A stretch of 64,000 bases of DNA from assembly GCF_034366785.1 (NCBI RefSeq), contig NZ_CP112932.1, forward strand, positions 496,001 to 560,000, written 5' to 3'. Every line of letters starts with the position of its first letter. Position 1 is the first letter of the stretch. Of the stretch, positions 18,444-28,112 are shown piece after piece. The DNA is from Candidatus Trichorickettsia mobilis. GTDB lineage: Bacteria > Pseudomonadota > Alphaproteobacteria > Rickettsiales > Rickettsiaceae. The position numbers and the translations under genes are program-made. The notes below the pieces were generated by a model. The model ran no database searches and was not told the DNA's origin. It worked only from the letters and a program-made list of their open reading frames with translations.

Positions 18444-19234
18444 AGATTAAATTCTTTTCTCCTATTTTAGTAATATTGATGGCTGTCTTATCAGTAAAGC
18501 TATGGACATTATTCAATAAAATTGAAGCACATGCTGGTTATGCTACAGATACTGCAGCAACAACTTCTATTCTAGTAGATACTGCATATGCCACTGATAA
18601 AAAAACGAATAACACTGAAACTCAACAAATTTATGATAATTATCTGGATCAGAAACCAGAAAATACTTCACAAAAAAACGAACTAACAAAAGTAGAAAAT
18701 GCTAATCAAGAAACCAACAATAAATCTGCAAGCAAGACTGGGAATAAATCAGGAAACAAGACACCGCCACCGCCAGCACCGCCACAACCAACAGGAACCT
18801 CTTTGTTAGAAACACCTAATATTAGTAACTCTGAACTTAAATTATTAAAGGAATTATCAAAAAGACGCGTGGAACTGGATAAAAATCAAGAAGAGATAAA
18901 AGTTCGCGAACAAGTTCTAAGAGCCACTGAGAACAAAATTGACCAAAAAATGCTTGAACTCAAAGATCTTCAAGCCAAACTTGAAGAAGTAATGAAGCAA
19001 TATGATCAAAAAGAACTTGGTCGGATTATGAGTTTAGTAAAAATTTATGAAAATATGAAACCAAGAGATGCTGCAAAAATATTTAATGAACTTGAAATGC
19101 CAGTATTATTGCAGGTTGTTAGTAATATGAAGGAAATTAAAGTCTCTCCAGTTCTTGCAAGTATGGATCCTATGAAAGCACGCGACTTATCTATTGAACT
19201 TGCAAAACAAAAAACAATAACTGTAGGAAATTAA
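18440..19234 (+). CDS. motE: MotE family flagellar protein
   Basis: Periplasmic chaperone-like protein related to MotE, required for stator/MotC folding in rhizobia. An N-terminal membrane anchor (ILVILMAVLSVKLWTLF) is followed by a low-complexity linker with a proline run (TPPPPAPPQPT), a long coiled coil at about 135-185 and a C-terminal MgtE-N-like domain (MKPRDAAKIFNELEMPVLLQVV...MDPMKARDLS). It is part of the rightward flagellar operon and ends in a TAATG overlap with a small membrane protein gene. Confidence 0.83.
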   Translation: MKIKFFSPILVILMAVLSVKLWTLFNKIEAHAGYATDTAATTSILVDTAYATDKKTNNTETQQIYDNYLDQKPENTSQKNELTKVENANQETNNKSASKTGNKSGNKTPPPPAPPQPTGTSLLETPNISNSELKLLKELSKRRVELDKNQEEIKVREQVLRATENKIDQKMLELKDLQAKLEEVMKQYDQKELGRIMSLVKIYENMKPRDAAKIFNELEMPVLLQVVSNMKEIKVSPVLASMDPMKARDLSIELAKQKTITVGN

Positions 19235-19380
19235 TGCTTTTGACTATCAACAGTTATTTACAGTTAGGTTATTTATTTACTTTATTAATTCTAGTTGGGT
19301 TATTTATTCAAAACTGGTTTATATATATTAAGTCTATTAACCTACCAAAGAAATCCAAGCTCGATAAAAACAGTCAGTAA
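19234..19380 (+). CDS. ccmD: Small membrane protein, probable haem exporter CcmD
   Basis: A 48-residue frame whose ATG overlaps the motE stop by one base (TAATG). It has a single membrane helix, LGYLFTLLILVGLFIQNWF, then a basic tail (YIKSINLPKKSKLDK), the layout of CcmD, which holds the CcmABC-haem-CcmE complex together in cytochrome c maturation. In many proteobacteria ccmD directly precedes ccmE, and ccmE is the next gene here, separated only by a repeat-filled gap. CcmD is too short and variable to be certain from sequence alone. Confidence 0.5.
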   Translation: MLLTINSYLQLGYLFTLLILVGLFIQNWFIYIKSINLPKKSKLDKNSQ

Positions 19381-19792
19381 GCAATTTAAACTAAGTAAAT
19401 TAGAGAGTGTTCAATAAATTGTGTAACCGTCAAGCTTTGAGACGAAGTTGAAGCAATTCAGTCAAATTAGCATGAGGTATTCAATAGACATCTTGCATAC
19501 CCTAGAAGGTTACGGAATTTTTCAGACAAAACTCGTCTCCGTTCCGCAAGCAGTCTCCTTGTTGTTGCGGAACGGAGACAAGTTTTGACAACAAAATTAT
19601 AAACCAGCTATAGTTGCAAGAAATCTAATTTTATTATTATAAACTAGCGTATTATTCAGCACTTACTGGATCATGTTTCTATCATACAATTGCTTCAATT
19701 TTTAACAGAATCTCAAGCAAGATGACTTTTTATAAAACCCGCGAACACTCCAATTTATATATTACAATTATTCTAAATTCACTCATATATTA
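19381..19792. repeat. Repeat-filled gap between ccmD and ccmE
   Basis: A ~145-bp palindromic repeat (copy 6, 19485-19627; arms TAGACATCTTGCATA and TTGCAAGAAATCTA; inner ACGGAATTTTTCAGACAAAA) is inserted inside pieces of the second repeat family (gagagtgttcaataaattg at about 19400; CTTCAATTTTTAACAGAATC and CGCGAACACTCC at 19691-19752). The repeat of one family has thus landed inside the other. No gene is visible. Confidence 0.75.
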
Positions 19793-20203
19793 ATGCTTAA
19801 GAAAACCAAAAACAGGCTATTGTTAATATTATGCTCTATAACTTCTTGTGCATTAGGCATATATATTATTTTGTATAACCTTGAGCAAAATATCACTTTT
19901 TTTTATCCCCCTTCAAAGATAACTTCCGCTCTATTTAATCAAGAAATTAGAATAGGTGGTATTGTAAAACCTAATTCGATTAACAAATTAAAAGCCAATG
20001 AGATAATGTTTACAATTACCGATCATGCTCAAGAAGTAAAAATATTTTATAGAGGTATGCTACCGGCATTATTCAGGGAGAATCAAGGTATAGTTGCACA
20101 AGGGAAATTATCTGGTGATCTATTTATGGCAAATGAATTGTTAATCAAACACGATGAAAATTATATGCCTCCTGAAGTAGCACAAGAGTTCAAGAATAAA
20201 TAA
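19793..20203 (+). CDS. ccmE: Cytochrome c maturation haem chaperone CcmE
   Basis: Periplasmic, membrane-anchored haem chaperone of 136 residues. It has an N-terminal signal anchor (LLLILCSITSCALGIYIILY), an OB-fold core with IRIGGIVKPNS and FRENQGIVAQGKL, and the diagnostic haem-binding motif KHDENYMPPEV, in which His (about residue 122) binds haem covalently. Normal length. It receives haem from CcmABCD and passes it to CcmF. Confidence 0.93.
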   Translation: MLKKTKNRLLLILCSITSCALGIYIILYNLEQNITFFYPPSKITSALFNQEIRIGGIVKPNSINKLKANEIMFTITDHAQEVKIFYRGMLPALFRENQGIVAQGKLSGDLFMANELLIKHDENYMPPEVAQEFKNK

Positions 20204-20252
20204 TAGTTAACTTCTGTCACTTTAAATTATAGTTATAAGTCTTATCTAATAG

Positions 20253-20399
20253 TAGACCTCTTGCATAACCTAGAGACGGTTGAGGAATTTTTCAGACAAA
20301 AACGAAGTCGAGTACCGTAGCGTACCCTTGTTTGTTGCGGAACGGAGACGAGTTTTGACAACAAAATTACCAACCGGAATAGGTTATGCAAGAGGTCTA
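20253..20399. repeat. ~145-bp palindromic repeat, copy 7
   Basis: The best-preserved copy, nearly identical in its core to that at 9080-9224. Arms TAGACCTCTTGCATAACCTA and AATAGGTTATGCAAGAGGTC. The core has GAAGTCGAGTACCGTAGCGT and TGCGGAACGGAGACGAGTTT. Confidence 0.9.
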
Positions 20400-20640
20400 G
20401 TGTTGGAAGTGTTCACAAAACCATATGTCAAGCTAAGGAAATGCAGTGAGCTACTTCGTCTATTGCGATGGCGTTGTCGAAGCAATCCAGAAACAAATAC
20501 ATGTTTTACTGGATTGCCTTGACCACTATCCACTATCGTGGTCTCGCAATGCGAAGTGCGATGATGCTCAAACAAGGCAGTTCGTATAAACTCTTTTCCT
20601 TAATTTTATGAATAGGTTTTCGCGAACACTCTCTTATCCA
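20400..20640. repeat. Second dispersed repeat family (GAAGCAATCCAG type)
   Basis: Follows the palindrome directly. It contains GTCGAAGCAATCCAG and TTTTACTGGATTGCC, then CTCGCAATGCGAAG and a CGCGAACACTCTC end. These pieces recur at the positions listed for 4560-4815. No gene is visible between ccmE and the repeat-protein gene. Confidence 0.6.
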
Positions 20641-20662
20641 ACTATTAAGTTGGATTTAACTC

Positions 20663-23600
20663 TTAATTCAAATCACCAAAGAACTCATCAACTTTTCCAG
20701 CTTCTAGAATGTTATGGGATACTTGCCAATCTTGGTGTGTATTAAACAGGTTAATTGCATCTTGTGCATATTTACCCCCTTGCATATGAGCAAGCTGAGT
20801 TAGCACAGTATGATTATCTCCGATTACCGCAGTCCAATCAATTACTACTTTATCAGTCGCTAACCAATGAATTAATGCCTCATCGCCTGTATCAAGCAAT
20901 TTTTGTACTTCTCTTACAGATAGATCGCTGAAATTAAATTTCACCTCATGTTCAGGTATACTTTGATCAACAAGCATTGCACTTTCTGGATTAAGAGCGC
21001 AGTTGATTTTGAGTAGCTCTAAAAACTTAAGACCTTTCTCTTCATTCTGTTTGTGTATTTTATTATGGTAAAATACTATCATACCCTTACCTACAGTACT
21101 AAAATTACCATAGAATTTTTCAGCATTATAAGATATATCAGCAAATAAATCATCCATTCCATCTATAGCTGTTTCTACTATCTTTTCAAAAAATGCATTT
21201 ACACCAATGGAAATACCGTCCTGTAATACAGTTTGCCATTCAGTCACTTGCTCATTGGCAATAGAACCTGGTTTTATTTTCTCAATTAAGGGAGTGATGA
21301 TTTGCGCTTTTAATCCATCATTAAAATGATAGCTTTCTATCTTTGGATCTCCTAACTCAGTAAATACTTTATTAATTATGCCTTGAATTTTTATAGTGTG
21401 CATCCCCCATTTTTCAGGAACAACATTACCATAGATATCATAGAACCATTTTGTTACAGCTGCAGGAGTTTTGTTGATAAATGCAGCTTTTATCTTAATC
21501 ATAGCTTCGTCTAATATAGGTTTGAATGCCACAAACTCTTGACCAGCATAATTAACTTGCTGCCCTCCAAGAACTTGATCCTGTACTACATTAAGCAAGT
21601 TAATTAATTTACCAAGATCACACATATGTAAGTCGCTTAAACAATGGGTCAATGAATTAGATAACCCTTCATCATTACTAGTACGGACCACATGAATTAT
21701 ATGACCAAGTACTTTTTTAAAGCTCCAATTTTCTGGCAAACGATCATGGATATTAGTCATTCCGGATAATAAATCAATTACTTGCGGGATAGTTAATTGG
21801 TTATGCATACCATGCCATTTACTATTATTCCAACCAGCAAAATCTTTTCCTCTATAATCACTTATTTCTTGAGTAACTTGCAGGTCTGATAATGAAAATT
21901 TTTGATATAGTAAATTTATAATCTTTGGCGCATTAATTTTATTAGGCTCATAACCATCCAAACGTCCGTTAGTTAAGTCTAATTTATCAGCTATAGCAAC
22001 CGATATTGGTTTTTGCGGCTCTACAGATCCGAGGTCACGCAATTCTTTAATAACAGCATTTGCATTACCAGCTTTATTAGCATGCAATATTTCAGCCATA
22101 TCCATTAATCTCATTCCTAATGTGTTTTTATAGTTAATATGAAATAAGGAGTTATTTTGTTCATCAACCATTTTAAGAAGATTTATGGCAATATCCCAAT
22201 TTTGATTACCTGATTTGGCAATTAACAGTGGTAGATTATTTTGCTCATTATCTAAAGGTTGAGTCCACTGAGCTTGGTCTATATTAGCGATCAGATAGTT
22301 AAGATTAACTTGCAGATTTTGTTGACTGTTCTGTAATACTTTTACAAATAAAGGCGTGCCTTGCTGGTTGGTTGATAACCAATTGATGTTTATTTCCAAA
22401 TTTTGTAATACAGGTAATAAATTATCAAGATGCAATAAATGTTGTGGAACAAAACTTAATATATGATCTTCTATCCCACCAATTTTGCTATTCATGTCAA
22501 CTTTAAATTTGTCTTTAAACATCAACATTAAAGTCTGTAACTCATAATTATCTCCAACTCTAGATAATAAATTAGCAATTAATGTTGTACCGTTTGTTAT
22601 TTTTAGTAAATCAATTTTTTCTTCCGGCAAAAGAGCAACAAAATCTACTAACTGCATAGGATACATGTGAATCATTGGGCTATTTAACATCTTGTTACTA
22701 GCTTCTACCCAGTCAATATTTTCAAATTTAGCCAGTAATTTTACAATATTAGTAATAGCATTCGGATAGCTAGGTTTCATGAACATGATATCAAAAACAT
22801 CCTGATTAGTAGTATCTTTATGACTAAAATCCCAAGGCAGATCGTTAGCTTTACTCAAGATGGATAATGCCCATTCCACTTGCTGTAAATCGAAACAATT
22901 CTGGACTATATTTCCTAAAAACTGTTGACCATTACCAAAATCAGCAGTCCATTGATTAAAGCCTAAAGCTATCAATTTATTAAAGCTTGCTTGCATGGTC
23001 CAAGGATTATTATCTTTAGTTATCATTCTAGCAATCATCGGCAAATCTTGGATAGAGACTTCAGCAAGTTGTGCTCCAGGAAATAAATCTGCTGCTACTG
23101 ATAAAGCAATGTTCTTACGATCCGCAAAAACAAACGCCATAAGTCCTTTGTTAACCTCAAATCCTAATTCTTCAATTGTCTTAATTATTTCCCCAGGCTC
23201 TTGGTTATAATTTATCTGATCTACAATCTGAGTTAATATAGCTGTCCCATTTAACTTAAAAGTCAAACCATATTCATCTTTAGCAGTTTGCAATAATTGC
23301 ACTATATTATTTTGTATATTGTCAAAGGCAGAGATTTTACTAAGGATATTATCACCATTCATACCATTTAATTGTTGACCCCAATCAATATTTTCATAAG
23401 CCTTTAACAGCTTAATTACCTTCTTAAATTGTTGTTGATCATTTACATAATTAAATAGTTCTTTAAGTAAAGTAGTAGCTGACGCAAACATACCCATAGG
23501 AATCATAAATCCTGCTGGATGCATTATTGCTACTCCCAATTCTTGAGATGGAGTGTTGAAATCTATTTCCTGACCTTCATAAGCCTTTAACATATCAGAA

Positions 23601-24667
23601 ATTTTTACTTTATCTCGAAATGCAATAAATACATCTACAAATTTAGTTTCAGTTTTTGCAATTGCTTGAACAAAATATTTATTAATATCAGCACCGTGAT
23701 TAAGCTTATTAACAATGTCGTAAAATGCTGTATGATGATTTTGATCTTTTATTCCAAGATCTATTTTATTTTTAGCAAATGCCTTAACTGTTGGTAATAA
23801 CTGCTCTGGTTGCATCCAATTATTCTGCTGAAAAAATGCGGTCATAAAATTACGTCCATGATGCATTCCACCATTAAAATTCTGCGCCCAATTGACGTCA
23901 TGTTCTGACATTGCATCAAGAACCCGACCTAGGTCCTGATGCGGTATGTTTTTATTTGCTAAAATTTGTAAAGCTGTACCACTGACTCCATCTTGACTTG
24001 GTAGATTAAAATCAATTTTTATTCCTTCATTACTAAACGCTTTCAAAGCTAAATCTGTTGGCACTGTCCAGTTATTTAATATTGTATGAGCAAATTCATT
24101 TAAGTTGTATTTGCCTTTTAATAAACTAACCACCTCTTGTAATTGCTCATGATCGGTAATTTTAGCAGCTAAAGTTTGCGCTACATTTAAAGGTAACAGT
24201 GGCAATGCATCCTGCATAGGAACACCATTAGGTAGTAAATTTGACTCAACTAGATTTTTCAATGTTTTTACTAATCTCATATTAGATGTCTGCTGTATAA
24301 ACCTTTCAACAATAGTTTGACCTGCTTGAATTTGATCAGTTGCAGTCAATTGAAAATTTTCTGCTAAAATCTTTACGGCTTGATCGTGCTGTTTTTTGAT
24401 AGAACCATAAAAAAAATTATTCATGAATAAATTTTGTAACAATTGTAAATCAGCACTAATGTTAAAAGCCATTTCTGCGTTAGATATAGCTTGCAGAATT
24501 TCAGCTGGTTTTTGTGTACCATTCATTAATGGTGAAGTTAATAAATCTGCAAAATAACTATTATTTGTTTGATCATAAATATCTAATAAATTAATATTTT
24601 CGCCCTTCAACTCTTGTAACGACTGTTTTAATTCAGTTAAATTATTTAAATTCCTAAAATCTTTCAT
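20663..24667 (-). CDS. Giant (1334-residue) degenerate repeat protein, function unknown
   Basis: One uninterrupted frame of 4 kb. I do not recognise a catalytic domain, signal peptide or membrane helix. The sequence is a long alpha-helical solenoid of poorly conserved units of roughly 35-50 residues with motifs like NIDWGQQLNGMNGDNIL, INWLSTNQQGTPLFVKVLQN and LPLLIAKSGNQNWDIAINLLK, reminiscent of diverged ankyrin repeats. Met, Asn, Gln and Leu are very frequent. Such proteins in Rickettsiales are often type I/IV-secreted effectors, but nothing here shows secretion. The style resembles the ankyrin-like protein at 48158-49765. It is flanked upstream by a 268-bp gap (24668-24935) with no gene. 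Confidence 0.75.
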   Translation of the reverse strand: MKDFRNLNNLTELKQSLQELKGENINLLDIYDQTNNSYFADLLTSPLMNGTQKPAEILQAISNAEMAFNISADLQLLQNLFMNNFFYGSIKKQHDQAVKILAENFQLTATDQIQAGQTIVERFIQQTSNMRLVKTLKNLVESNLLPNGVPMQDALPLLPLNVAQTLAAKITDHEQLQEVVSLLKGKYNLNEFAHTILNNWTVPTDLALKAFSNEGIKIDFNLPSQDGVSGTALQILANKNIPHQDLGRVLDAMSEHDVNWAQNFNGGMHHGRNFMTAFFQQNNWMQPEQLLPTVKAFAKNKIDLGIKDQNHHTAFYDIVNKLNHGADINKYFVQAIAKTETKFVDVFIAFRDKVKISDMLKAYEGQEIDFNTPSQELGVAIMHPAGFMIPMGMFASATTLLKELFNYVNDQQQFKKVIKLLKAYENIDWGQQLNGMNGDNILSKISAFDNIQNNIVQLLQTAKDEYGLTFKLNGTAILTQIVDQINYNQEPGEIIKTIEELGFEVNKGLMAFVFADRKNIALSVAADLFPGAQLAEVSIQDLPMIARMITKDNNPWTMQASFNKLIALGFNQWTADFGNGQQFLGNIVQNCFDLQQVEWALSILSKANDLPWDFSHKDTTNQDVFDIMFMKPSYPNAITNIVKLLAKFENIDWVEASNKMLNSPMIHMYPMQLVDFVALLPEEKIDLLKITNGTTLIANLLSRVGDNYELQTLMLMFKDKFKVDMNSKIGGIEDHILSFVPQHLLHLDNLLPVLQNLEININWLSTNQQGTPLFVKVLQNSQQNLQVNLNYLIANIDQAQWTQPLDNEQNNLPLLIAKSGNQNWDIAINLLKMVDEQNNSLFHINYKNTLGMRLMDMAEILHANKAGNANAVIKELRDLGSVEPQKPISVAIADKLDLTNGRLDGYEPNKINAPKIINLLYQKFSLSDLQVTQEISDYRGKDFAGWNNSKWHGMHNQLTIPQVIDLLSGMTNIHDRLPENWSFKKVLGHIIHVVRTSNDEGLSNSLTHCLSDLHMCDLGKLINLLNVVQDQVLGGQQVNYAGQEFVAFKPILDEAMIKIKAAFINKTPAAVTKWFYDIYGNVVPEKWGMHTIKIQGIINKVFTELGDPKIESYHFNDGLKAQIITPLIEKIKPGSIANEQVTEWQTVLQDGISIGVNAFFEKIVETAIDGMDDLFADISYNAEKFYGNFSTVGKGMIVFYHNKIHKQNEEKGLKFLELLKINCALNPESAMLVDQSIPEHEVKFNFSDLSVREVQKLLDTGDEALIHWLATDKVVIDWTAVIGDNHTVLTQLAHMQGGKYAQDAINLFNTHQDWQVSHNILEAGKVDEFFGDLN

Positions 24668-24935
24668 AAAATTACGCCTATAAATATTGAATAGAATTAT
24701 TAATATACATTAATATATACTTAATAATCAAGTGTTTTGTTTTATTAATTTGTAATTTTTGTTATCAAAATAACATTGATACCATTAATCACCTAGCAAT
24801 AATCATGCCATTGATAAATTATTGTCATTATCTAAGATTTAGTTTAGGATGTTTCAAAACTTGAGAACTCTCAATAAAATAGCGTCGAATAAAGAAGTTT
24901 TATAAGGACTTTAACATAATATACATCTCATCACT

Positions 24936-26915
24936 ATGCTGACTAAAGATTCATATTTAAAATTAAGTAACTGTATTAGAGTATTAGCCGCTGATGCAGT
25001 TGAACATGCTAAATCTGGTCATCCTGGAATGCCACTAGGTATGGCCGATGTAATGACAAGTCTAGCCTTTGATTTTTTACGCTTTAATCCCAATGACCCT
25101 CTGTGGTTTAATCGAGATCGCTTAGTATTATCAGCAGGGCATGGCTCTATGCTACTTTATGCTTTTTATTATCTGACCGGCTATACTAATTTTACCATCT
25201 TTGATCTAAAAAATTTTCGTAAACTACACTCAAAAACTCCAGGGCATCCAGAATATGACGCCTATCAAGCAATTGAAACTACCACCGGTCCATTAGGACA
25301 AGGCTTCGCTAATGCCGTCGGAATGGCTATTGCTGCCAAGAAATATCAACATGTTCTTGGTAATAAGATCAGCAACTATAAAATTTATTGTATAGTTGGC
25401 GATGGTTGTTTAATGGAAGGAATAAGCTATGAAGCTGCTTCACTTGCTGGTCATTTAGGTCTTGATAATTTGATAGTTTTATTTGATGATAATCAAATTT
25501 CTATTGATGGTAAAACTAGCCTTGCTGTCTCTGAGGATCATTTAGGTGTATTTACTGCTCTTGGATGGGGAGTTAATGCTATTGATGGCCATGATTTTAC
25601 ACAAATTAGCTCTAGTTTAAATCAAGCACAAAATACCAACAAACCACAATTGATAGCTTGTCGCACTTTAATTGCCAAAGGCTGTACAAATAAAGCTGGA
25701 TCTGAAACTGCACATGGCTCGCCATTAGGAGGTACTGAGATCAAATTATTAAAAACTCAGCTGCAAATGCCAGATGCTGCATTTGAGATTCCGGAAGAAT
25801 TACGCGCTACGTGGAAAACAGCTTGGCAACGCAATAAATCAAATTATGAAACTTGGCAAAATCATTACGCTCAATTATCACCAACAGCACAGGAGTATTT
25901 AGCTCCGGTTAAAATTAATACTGATTTTTTAAATAACATTCAACTAGCAACTCAACCAGAATCAACTAGAGTATCGTCAGGACGCGTTATCCAAGAATTA
26001 CTCAAGATGTCAACTAAAGTAATTTGTGGCTCAGCTGATTTATCATTCTCGAATAATATCAAAAATTCTCTGAGTGTTGTTATCACCAAAGATGATTTCA
26101 GTGGCAACTTCATTCATTATGGTGTTCGTGAACATGCAATGGCTGCAATTATGAATGGCCTTGCTTTGTCAGGATTCTTACCAATAGGGGGAACATTTTT
26201 CGTTTTTGTTGATTATATGAAACCGGCAGTGCGATTATCAGCAATGATGCGACAACAGGTAATTTATATCATGACCCATGATTCAATTGGAGTCGGTGAA
26301 GATGGTGCTACTCACCAACCGATTGAACAACTAGCAGGAATGCGTGCGATCCCCAATCTACAAGTACTGCGTCCGGCTGATTGCGCTGAAACCATTGAAT
26401 GTTGGCAGATAGCTATATCTGATCACACCAGACCACACATGCTGGTCTTAACCAGACAAAATGTCCCACAAATCAAAGCATCTCTCGATTGGAGAAACAC
26501 ATCTTTAGGCGCATATGTAATTTCAGCAATAGCTCCACAATTAGATGTTAATAGTAATTTTGATGTTTGTATATTTGCTACCGGCTCTGAAGTCCAACTG
26601 GCATTGAACGCAGCAGAAACTTTGACCGTTGTCGATAATCTCAAAGTACAGGTAATTTCTATACCTTGTTTTGAATTATTTTTTAGACAAGATCAACAAT
26701 ATATCAACTCTATTATTCTAAAATCTACAAAATTATGCGTAGCAATTGAAGCTGGTTGTGCTTTTGGTTGGCACCAAATTATTGGAATAAATGGTATATT
26801 CTTTGGCATCAATCAATTTGGAGTATCAGCCCCTGCCGAAGTAGCCTATGAACACTTTACCTTAACTACCGAGAATATTGTAAATGCTATAAAAACTAAA
26901 CTTTGTGATTTGTAA
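24936..26915 (+). CDS. tkt: Transketolase
   Basis: Thiamine-diphosphate enzyme of the non-oxidative pentose phosphate pathway, 659 residues (normal). It has the N-terminal HAKSGHPGMPLGMAD, the catalytic HGS in LSAGHGSMLLYAF, the TPP/metal motif VGDGCLMEGISYEA...DDNQISIDG, the second-half GVREHAMAAIMNG and HDSIGVGEDGATHQPIEQ. It moves two-carbon units between ketoses and aldoses and supplies ribose-5-phosphate and erythrose-4-phosphate. Most sequenced Rickettsia lack this pathway, so it is informative for the identity of the organism. Confidence 0.96.
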   Translation: MLTKDSYLKLSNCIRVLAADAVEHAKSGHPGMPLGMADVMTSLAFDFLRFNPNDPLWFNRDRLVLSAGHGSMLLYAFYYLTGYTNFTIFDLKNFRKLHSKTPGHPEYDAYQAIETTTGPLGQGFANAVGMAIAAKKYQHVLGNKISNYKIYCIVGDGCLMEGISYEAASLAGHLGLDNLIVLFDDNQISIDGKTSLAVSEDHLGVFTALGWGVNAIDGHDFTQISSSLNQAQNTNKPQLIACRTLIAKGCTNKAGSETAHGSPLGGTEIKLLKTQLQMPDAAFEIPEELRATWKTAWQRNKSNYETWQNHYAQLSPTAQEYLAPVKINTDFLNNIQLATQPESTRVSSGRVIQELLKMSTKVICGSADLSFSNNIKNSLSVVITKDDFSGNFIHYGVREHAMAAIMNGLALSGFLPIGGTFFVFVDYMKPAVRLSAMMRQQVIYIMTHDSIGVGEDGATHQPIEQLAGMRAIPNLQVLRPADCAETIECWQIAISDHTRPHMLVLTRQNVPQIKASLDWRNTSLGAYVISAIAPQLDVNSNFDVCIFATGSEVQLALNAAETLTVVDNLKVQVISIPCFELFFRQDQQYINSIILKSTKLCVAIEAGCAFGWHQIIGINGIFFGINQFGVSAPAEVAYEHFTLTTENIVNAIKTKLCDL

Positions 26916-27020
26916 CGTTATAACTCAGCTCATGAAATATTTTGTAATATAATGTCATTTGCTTTTAATATTCATTGATTTTAGACTCCTACAATCAATT
27001 TATTAACGCCTACTCCATAT

Positions 27021-27899
27021 ATGCTCAAACATTTATACGCACAATCTACAATAATTAATCCCATTAGTTGTTATGGCATAGGGGTACATTCTGGACAAAA
27101 TATACAATTAACTTTAAAACCCACAAAACCAAACACTGGCATTATCTTTGTACGCACTGATGTTCAGTCAGAGATCAATTATATCGCAGCTTCATACTTA
27201 AATGTGGCAGATACTGCAATGTCCACTAACTTACAAAATCAACATATCCGCGTTAGCACCATAGAACATTTAATGGCAGCACTTTGGGGATGTGGAATTG
27301 ATAATGTGATTGTTGAATTAGATGGCCCTGAAGTACCAATTATGGATGGTAGCAGTAAAGCCTTTGTTTTTATGATCGAATGTGCTGGAAAAAAACTACA
27401 AAATGTAGCAAAAAAATATCTAAAAATCCTTAAAGAAATTCGAGTCAGTGATCAAAATCGTGAAATTATAGCGTCGAAGTCAAAAACAATGCACATAAAT
27501 TTAACTATAGAATTTGACAGTAAAGTTATTGGTAAACAAAATTTATTATTTTCTCAAACTATAAATTCTTTTAAAGAAAATTTAGCTAACGCCAGAACAT
27601 TTGGTTTTTTAAATGAGCTTGACTATTTAAAAGATCGAGGATTAGCGCAAGGCGCTTCTCTGGATAATGCTATAGGAATTGATCGTGATACTATACTAAA
27701 TCATGACGGACTAAGATATGAAGATGAATTCGTTAGGCACAAAGCTTTAGATATGGTAGGTGATTTGTACACATCAACAGCTAACATTGTAGCTTCATTT
27801 AATGCTTTAAAAACTGGTCATCAACTTAACAATGAATTACTACATAAGATTTTTAGTGATAGTCAAGCCTACACTTGGGTAGGAGCTAAAGACTTATAA
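27021..27899 (+). CDS. lpxC: UDP-3-O-acyl-N-acetylglucosamine deacetylase
   Basis: Zinc enzyme committing UDP-GlcNAc to lipid A, 292 residues. It has N-terminal [16 protein letters not shown], the zinc ligand motif [17 protein letters not shown], the loop [17 protein letters not shown] and the second zinc site [12 protein letters not shown]. The protein is complete. An 11-bp inverted repeat begins at its stop codon. Confidence 0.96.
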   Translation: MLKHLYAQSTIINPISCYGIGVHSGQNIQLTLKPTKPNTGIIFVRTDVQSEINYIAASYLNVADTAMSTNLQNQHIRVSTIEHLMAALWGCGIDNVIVELDGPEVPIMDGSSKAFVFMIECAGKKLQNVAKKYLKILKEIRVSDQNREIIASKSKTMHINLTIEFDSKVIGKQNLLFSQTINSFKENLANARTFGFLNELDYLKDRGLAQGASLDNAIGIDRDTILNHDGLRYEDEFVRHKALDMVGDLYTSTANIVASFNALKTGHQLNNELLHKIFSDSQAYTWVGAKDL

Positions 27900-27918
27900 T
27901 CAATTCTATTGATTATAA
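27894..27918 (+). terminator. Hairpin at the end of lpxC
   Basis: TTATAATCAAT (27894-27904) and ATTGATTATAA (27908-27918) form a perfect 11-bp stem with a 3-nt loop overlapping the lpxC stop codon. There is no clear U-run after it. The following 27920-28100 stretch contains pieces of the second dispersed repeat family (TGTCAAGCTTTGATGGCTTT, CTGAAGCAATC) and no gene. Confidence 0.4.
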
Positions 27919-28112
27919 CTCAGTGTCGAACTATGTCAAATTGTCAAGCTTTGATGGCTTTGCCTGAAGCAATCAAATTTTGATGCTGTTGTGAGTGTTC
28001 ACGGTTTTTTAAACATACTTTTCCGATGTCATTCCTGCTTTTGTAGAAATGACATCAGAGCTTACAGATCTAAAGCAAAGCCAAAAATCGCGAACAAGCG
28101 ATCAATATTTTA

